Assembly (NCBI GenBank): GCA_902462015.1
Contig: CABPZV010000064.1
Coordinates: 1-10,729 of the forward strand
DNA: 10,729 nt
Origin: an uncultured Eubacteriales bacterium
GTDB taxonomy: Bacteria > Bacillota > Clostridia > Oscillospirales > CAG-272
Direction: 5' to 3'
Notes under the pieces: model-generated
Told to the model about the DNA's origin: nothing
What the model saw: the letters and a program-made list of their open reading frames with translations, nothing else
Database searches by the model: none
Part shown: positions 7,225 to 10,729 of the stretch, one piece after another
Layout of the letters: every line of letters starts with the position of its first letter
Numbering within the stretch: the stretch's first letter is position 1
Translations under genes and position numbers: made by a program

Positions 7225-7253
7225 AGTATATCATAAAAATCTCCGAATGTCTA
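7225..7253 (-). promoter_or_regulatory. Sigma-A-type promoter for the MBL-gltX-glnS operon
   Basis: On the minus strand the -35 is TAGACA (7253-7248, one mismatch to TTGACA), the spacer is 17 bp, and the -10 is TATACT (7230-7225). Expected start is near 7218, so the mRNA leader is about 230 nt and includes repeat copy B in antisense. It lies back to back with the plus-strand promoter at 7274, with 20 bp between the -35 boxes. Confidence 0.7.
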
Positions 7254-7273
7254 TACAATCTTTTTGATTTCTA

Positions 7274-7302
7274 TTGCAATTAATAAAAAAAAATGGTATA
7301 AT
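7274..7302 (+). promoter_or_regulatory. Sigma-A-type promoter for the transglutaminase-fold gene
   Basis: The -35 is TTGCAA (7274-7279), the spacer 17 bp, and the -10 is a perfect TATAAT (7297-7302) with an upstream TG (extended -10). Transcription would start near 7309, which excludes translation starts upstream of that point for the next gene. Confidence 0.75.
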
Positions 7303-7345
7303 CAAAAAAATGATACATGAGGATTTATCGGAAGAAAGGTCTTTT

Positions 7346-8599
7346 ATGCACATTTTTCAAAAAATTATAAATATCTGTAGACAGTTATGCACCCGGCTTA
7401 AAAACAGACCACTTTTACTGCGTATTATTTCATTGTTCACCGTTACTGCCGTCTTTATTTTCGGCATTAAGGCGTGTATTGAAATAGGAGCGTTTATAGA
7501 AAATTCAGGCTCGGAAAGCAAAGAAGGGGCTTATAACGTCAATCTGCTCTATTACAATTCCCTCTCCCTGAAGCAGAAGAATCTATATACCGCAATTGTA
7601 GACGCAGCAGCTGTCTGTGCCGAATACTCCGACATTCTTCCTCACTCATACGAACGCAGTGATATAGAGCTTGTAAACAGATTTCTTAAAGCTGAAAACC
7701 CGGACTTATTTTATGTTGATTTTGACAGTACCCAGCTGCAGGTTTCATCTCATAGAAGCATGGTAAAAATGGCATACCTTGCCACGCCGGATAAAATCGA
7801 CGCTATGAAAGCCGAGCTCGACGTAAAAGTAAAGGAAATAACAGACGGTATAAAAATCACCGGAAAATTTTCCGATGATATCGAAAAAGAGCTTTATCTG
7901 CACGATGCACTTATTGGTTCCTGCAGCATTAAACAGGACACCGGAGAAAAAGCAGACCTTTTCGGAACTGCATACGGAGCATTAGTTCTGAGAGAAGCAT
8001 ACAGCGACGGTTATGCACAGGCTTTTCAGCTGCTTCTGTCAAGAGCCGGCATATACAGCACTCTTGTCTTCGGAAAAACTGCTCCGTCATCACCCGAAGA
8101 AGCATCGTGGCCGATTGTATGGAATCTCGTTTATGCAGACGGCTCGTACTATTATACCAACGTCTTCCGGGACGATCCGGAAATTCAGGATGATCCGGCA
8201 TTTGCATTTCATGCTTATTTTAACCTGAACTATGAAGAAATATCTGCCAGCCATATTCCAGCAGACGACTCGGTAATTCCCCGTTCAGACAGTGAATTCA
8301 ATTACTATGAACTGACCGGACTGACAGCAGACAGCGAAGAAGAACTGACAGCTCTGTTTGTAAAACAGATAGAAAACGCCGTCTCAAATGAAACGAGGTA
8401 CGGAGAATTTTATACAGAATTTTCCCCCTCGTCTGATACAGTCTACAATTCAATGCTGTCGGCTATCCGAACTGCAAACAGTAAAATTTCGGAATCCGGA
8501 GATGAAATCGGTAAAAAAATCATAGAAGTAGCCGACATAACTAAAATTTCTGCTTTTTCAGACGCTCTTCTCTTCAAGCTTTACTTTGCAGAAAGCTGA
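7346..8599 (+). CDS. Membrane-anchored protein with a degenerate (triad-less) transglutaminase fold, 417 aa
   Basis: Residues 21-43 form a positive-inside signal-anchor (RPLLLRIISLFTVTAVFIFG), so the rest is probably outside the membrane. YYNSLSLKQKNLYTAIVDAA (69-88) and ENPDLFYVD (117-125) resemble the N-terminal module of clostridial secreted transglutaminase-like proteins. The transglutaminase-like core spans about 180-285: ELYLHDALIG, AYGALVLREAYSDGYAQAFQ, then IVWNLVYADGSYYYTNVFRD. Active members have VCEGYA, GHAWNIV and YVDVTWDDP. Here the cysteine is S220, the histidine I257 and the aspartate N272, so no classical catalysis is expected. A region of no recognised family (about 300-417) follows. 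The ATG at 7346 has AAAGG 6 nt upstream and lies after the promoter; earlier in-frame starts overlap the promoter. The frame is intact, suggesting a retained binding or structural role rather than a pseudogene. Confidence 0.82.
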   Translation: MHIFQKIINICRQLCTRLKNRPLLLRIISLFTVTAVFIFGIKACIEIGAFIENSGSESKEGAYNVNLLYYNSLSLKQKNLYTAIVDAAAVCAEYSDILPHSYERSDIELVNRFLKAENPDLFYVDFDSTQLQVSSHRSMVKMAYLATPDKIDAMKAELDVKVKEITDGIKITGKFSDDIEKELYLHDALIGSCSIKQDTGEKADLFGTAYGALVLREAYSDGYAQAFQLLLSRAGIYSTLVFGKTAPSSPEEASWPIVWNLVYADGSYYYTNVFRDDPEIQDDPAFAFHAYFNLNYEEISASHIPADDSVIPRSDSEFNYYELTGLTADSEEELTALFVKQIENAVSNETRYGEFYTEFSPSSDTVYNSMLSAIRTANSKISESGDEIGKKIIEVADITKISAFSDALLFKLYFAES

Positions 8600-8607
8600 C
8601 CTGCACT

Positions 8608-8658
8608 ACTGCTTTGACAGATTAAGGATTTTTAATTCTTTACGTTAAGCAGTCTTTA
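8608..8658 (+). terminator. Possible weak terminator after the transglutaminase-fold gene
   Basis: ACTGCTT (8608-8614) pairs with AAGCAGT (8647-8653), followed by CTTTATCT. The loop holds a smaller stem ATTAA/TTAAT (8621-8625 with 8632-8636). The tail is short in T, so read-through into hom is possible. A perfect TTGACA (8614-8619) overlaps it, but the matching -10 region (TCTTTA) is poor. Confidence 0.4.
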
Positions 8659-8692
8659 TCTAAAAATTTCGAAAACGAAAGGACACTTTAAA

Positions 8693-9772
8693 ATGGTTAA
8701 TGTAGCAATTCTCGGTTACGGCACAGTAGGAAACGGTACGGCGCAGGTTCTTACCGGTAACCTTGAAAATCTTGAAAAGAGACTCGGTCAAAAAATAAAC
8801 ATCAAATATATACTTGATCTGCGTGAATTTCCGGATGATCCGCTCGGCGGCCGCGTTATACATGATTTTAAAATAATTGAAAATGACCCCGAAGTTTCCA
8901 TAGTAGCAGAAATGCTCGGAGGTGCCCATCCGGCATATGACTTTTCAGCCGCAGCACTGCGCGCAGGAAAAAGCGTTGTAACCTCCAATAAAGAAGTTGT
9001 TGAGAAGTTCGGAGACGAGCTGCTCAGGCTCGCCGAAGAAAACCGTGTCAGATATCGCTTCGAGGCAAGCGTCGGGGGAGGAATTCCGGTAATTTCTCCA
9101 CTCATGCACTCTGTCGTAACTTCAAACAAGGTAACAGAAATCAACGCAATTCTCAACGGAACGACAAACTATATCCTCTCCCGTATGAGCAGAGAGAATA
9201 TCGACTATGAAACCGCCCTTAAGGAAGCACAGAAATTAGGCTATGCGGAAGCAAATCCGAGCGCAGACGTAGACGGCCTTGACGCCTGCAGAAAAATATG
9301 CATCCTCGCCGCTATCGCATTCGGCAAGCTCATTCCTATGGAAAAGGTCAAAACCCGCGGAATACGCGACATCACGCCGGAGCATATAAAAAACGCTGAG
9401 AAAAACGGCGCTCATATACGTCTTATCGCCCGCGCCCTTCTGCTCGACGGCGAAAAAATCCACCTTGAGGTCGCTCCGTATGCCGTAAAAAATGAAAACC
9501 CACTTTCGGGAGTAGACGATGTATTTAACGCCGTTCTTATTCACGGAAATTACTCCGATGACATTATGCTCTACGGCAAGGGCGCCGGAAAATTTCCTAC
9601 GGCAAGCGCTGTAGTTTCCGACATTGCGGATATTATAGCACGCGGCAGCAGCTTTGCGCCGGATGAAGTACTCTGCTTCGACCGGGCACCGGAGGCGTAC
9701 GAAGAAAAACTTTCGGAGAAGCTTATAAAGGAAACAGCCGATGCTCTCGGCACCCCGGTTTTCGAAGGCTGA
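8693..9772 (+). CDS. hom: Homoserine dehydrogenase without ACT domain (359 aa)
   Basis: It catalyses NAD(P)H-dependent reduction of aspartate semialdehyde to homoserine, the entry to threonine and methionine. GYGTVGNG (8-15) is the nucleotide-binding turn, VVTSNKEVV (95-103) and FEASVGGGIPVI (123-134) are family blocks, and NGTTNYIL (155-162) and GYAEANPSADVDGLDACRK (183-201) carry the substrate site with the conserved lysine K201. The protein stops soon after the catalytic fold (GKGAGKFPTASAVVSDI at about 300-316, then a 40-residue tail). The C-terminal ACT domain that mediates threonine inhibition in ~430-aa bacterial enzymes is absent. The ATG has AAAGGA 9 nt upstream. It lies 93 bp after the transglutaminase-fold gene on the same strand and converges with the Nudix gene. 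The asd product is its substrate, but asd is 6 kb away on the other strand. Confidence 0.95.
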   Translation: MVNVAILGYGTVGNGTAQVLTGNLENLEKRLGQKINIKYILDLREFPDDPLGGRVIHDFKIIENDPEVSIVAEMLGGAHPAYDFSAAALRAGKSVVTSNKEVVEKFGDELLRLAEENRVRYRFEASVGGGIPVISPLMHSVVTSNKVTEINAILNGTTNYILSRMSRENIDYETALKEAQKLGYAEANPSADVDGLDACRKICILAAIAFGKLIPMEKVKTRGIRDITPEHIKNAEKNGAHIRLIARALLLDGEKIHLEVAPYAVKNENPLSGVDDVFNAVLIHGNYSDDIMLYGKGAGKFPTASAVVSDIADIIARGSSFAPDEVLCFDRAPEAYEEKLSEKLIKETADALGTPVFEG

Positions 9773-9799
9773 TACTGCCGTTGCCAGAATAAAATAATA

Positions 9800-9884
9800 A
9801 ATGAGTCTGCGAAATTATGACTGCGGCTTCAAAGCATTCAGCTTTTGAAGCTTACTCATCCTTCGCAGGCTCATTTTATTTCTA
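9800..9884. terminator. Two-tier bidirectional terminator between hom and the Nudix gene
   Basis: AATGAGTCTGCGAA (9800-9813) pairs with TTCGCAGGCTCATT (9862-9875) over 14 positions with one U-G pair on the plus-strand RNA, followed by TTATTTCTATTT. Within the loop GCTTCAAA (9826-9833) pairs with TTTGAAGC (9844-9851). The minus strand also ends in a T-rich run (CATTTATTATTTTATT), so it can serve both converging genes. The large nested form is unusual for a terminator. Confidence 0.75.
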
Positions 9885-9885
9885 T

Positions 9886-10449
9886 TTACTGTTCAGAATT
9901 AAGCTCATTCCACACGCGCATTACCGCTGCCTGAGTTTTCCCGTCGGCAACTGCGCCGCTCATAATGAGAGACACAAGCTCACTCAGCGGCATGAGGTCA
10001 ACATTCAGAAATTCGTCGTCATCAAGGCTGCGTTCTCCGTAATGAAGAGATTTTGCAAGATACATATGTATAATCTCGTCAGAATACGCACAGCTCGGAT
10101 AAAAAGGTCCGAGATATCTGTATTCATCCGCCGTTATACCTGTCTCTTCAAGCAGCTCACGCTTGACGGCCAAAAGCGGATCTTCTCCTTTGCCATCAAG
10201 CTTTCCGGCAGGAATTTCGGTTACAATACTCCCGACCGGATACCGATACTGCCTCTCTACTACGACATTTCCACTGTCATCAAGCGCGACGACGCATACA
10301 GCGCCGACGTGCTTGATATATTCGCGCCCCGACTCAGTACCGTTTGGAAGCTCAACAGTATCTTTATATACATGGAGAAGCTGTCCGTTATATACATTTT
10401 CCGACGACAGCATCTTTTCCTTTAGCTCAGTATCTTTGAATAGCTTCAT
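9886..10449 (-). CDS. nudF: Nudix hydrolase, ADP-ribose pyrophosphatase type (187 aa)
   Basis: It probably cleaves ADP-ribose or related nucleoside diphosphate sugars to AMP plus sugar phosphate in the cytosol. RQYRYPVG (66-73) and EIPAGKLDGKGE (78-89) are typical of the ADP-ribose pyrophosphatase subgroup. The Nudix helix is RELLEETGI (97-105), with metal-binding glutamates E98, E101 and E102. The spacing from G82 to E89 has six intervening residues where the canonical box has five. YPSCAYSDE (117-125) resembles the active-site loop of the subgroup. GGTGA stands about 7 nt before the ATG at 10449. It is transcribed toward hom and its start lies 23 nt from repeat copy C; I found no convincing promoter, so one may lie within or beyond that repeat. 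Substrate is inferred from family only. Confidence 0.88.
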   Translation of the reverse strand: MKLFKDTELKEKMLSSENVYNGQLLHVYKDTVELPNGTESGREYIKHVGAVCVVALDDSGNVVVERQYRYPVGSIVTEIPAGKLDGKGEDPLLAVKRELLEETGITADEYRYLGPFYPSCAYSDEIIHMYLAKSLHYGERSLDDDEFLNVDLMPLSELVSLIMSGAVADGKTQAAVMRVWNELNSEQ

Positions 10450-10472
10450 AAAATTTTCACCCGTACCTTTGA

Positions 10473-10618
10473 TTCAATAATGGACTTGCCCCGTCAAATG
10501 GCGTGGCAAACATTCAGCATGAGATTGTATCTACCACTGAATGGTAAAATGTAACCCACCGCTTTAGAGGCCACCGCCTTAAGAGGCCGCCTTAATGGCC
10601 GGACATCTTACCTAAGTT
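10473..10618 (+). repeat. Intergenic structured repeat, copy C (146 bp)
   Basis: It runs from TTCAATAATGGACTTGCC to GGACATCTTACCTAAGTT. CCCCGTCAAATGGCGTG is shared exactly with copy B, and GAGATTGTATCT with A and B. CATTCAG (10511-10517) pairs with CTGAATG (10537-10543) around the GAGATTGTATCT apex. The large GC-rich stem of A and B has decayed here. It lies 23 nt upstream of the Nudix start codon, antisense to that gene, as copy B lies to the MBL gene. Confidence 0.87.
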
Positions 10619-10624
10619 TAAATC

Positions 10625-10681
10625 GGAGCAACGCTCCTGCGCTTGCGAACGATTGCAACCTACGCAGAGAGCGTTAGCTCC
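10625..10681. other. 57-bp multi-segment hairpin
   Basis: GGAGC-AACGCTC-CTGCG (10625-10641) pairs with CGCAG (10663-10667), GAGCGTT (10669-10675) and GCTCC (10677-10681), interrupted only by single bulged A residues; TTGC/GCAA (10643-10646 with 10655-10658) closes the apex. That is about 17 outer pairs plus 4. It starts 6 bp after repeat C and abuts the palindrome at 10682. No reading frame or T run suggests a terminator. It may be part of an untranslated RNA or a mobile palindromic element. Confidence 0.65.
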
Positions 10682-10724
10682 TCAAGGTTTCAGTGGGAGA
10701 TTATAACTCCCACTGAAACCTTGA
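10682..10724. repeat. Perfect 18-bp palindrome, related to the repeat core
   Basis: TCAAGGTTTCAGTGGGAG (10682-10699), loop ATTATAA, CTCCCACTGAAACCTTGA (10707-10724). Its inner part (TTCAGTGGGAG, loop, CTCCCACTGAA) is the symmetric form of the core hairpin in copies A-C: copy A keeps a left arm TTCAGTAGGAG and copy B the right arm CTCCCACTGAA. The sequence continues past the window edge, so it may open another repeat unit. Confidence 0.8.
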
Positions 10725-10729
10725 AGTGG

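Noticed and set aside
7346..8599. Calling the transglutaminase-fold gene a pseudogene
   Set aside because: The frame is uninterrupted, has a promoter, ribosome site and membrane anchor, and only the catalytic residues are changed.
8614..8642. Separate hom promoter (perfect TTGACA)
   Set aside because: The -10 hexamer at 17 bp (TCTTTA) matches only two of six positions; read-through from the upstream gene is an equally good explanation.
9817..10425. A 202-codon plus-strand open frame antisense to the Nudix gene
   Set aside because: It is longer than the Nudix frame, but its translation has no recognisable family, no good ribosome site, and starts inside the terminator; the Nudix protein on the other strand has clear motifs.
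7027..10724. CRISPR-like array from the repeats
   Set aside because: Copies are 146-150 bp, kilobases apart and in different orientations, with no spacers or cas genes.

Overview
The window looks like a chromosomal housekeeping region of a Firmicute in class Clostridia. The gut Oscillospirales (Ruminococcaceae-like) group is my inference. The grounds are the F-type ATPase order atpI-atpB, a glutamyl-tRNA synthetase of the clostridial long-N-terminus type beside a glutaminyl-tRNA synthetase, AGGAGG-type ribosome binding sites, and short structured intergenic repeats.

Layout. Positions 1-1155, minus strand: the start of an ATP synthase operon, with atpI (subunit I) followed by atpB (subunit a, cut by the window edge). 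A 146-bp repeat sits between them, and an extended -10 promoter lies ahead of atpI. Positions 1561-7253, minus strand: a gene series transcribed from a good sigma-A-type promoter near 7225-7253, in the order MBL-fold hydrolase, gltX, glnS, then asd behind a terminator-like hairpin group. Positions 7274-8599, plus strand: a divergently transcribed membrane-anchored protein with a transglutaminase fold in which all three catalytic positions are changed. Positions 8693-9772, plus strand: hom, a homoserine dehydrogenase lacking the C-terminal ACT domain. It converges, through a two-tier hairpin terminator, on a minus-strand ADP-ribose pyrophosphatase-type Nudix gene (9886-10449). Positions 10473-10729 are non-coding and strongly structured.

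How the genes fit together. asd and hom encode two steps of the aspartate pathway (aspartate-semialdehyde formation, then reduction to homoserine) but lie on opposite strands in separate units. gltX and glnS charge tRNA-Glu and tRNA-Gln and appear co-transcribed with the MBL hydrolase. The Nudix and MBL enzymes look like general metabolite-processing housekeeping proteins.

The most unusual material is (a) a family of about 146-150 bp intergenic repeats, three full copies in this window, each 23-38 bp from a start codon, with a shared core hairpin that reappears as a perfect 18-bp palindrome at the right edge; and (b) the transglutaminase-fold protein with no catalytic triad. I saw no phage, defence, CRISPR or transposase genes and no tRNA or rRNA. 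The rest is ordinary core metabolism.
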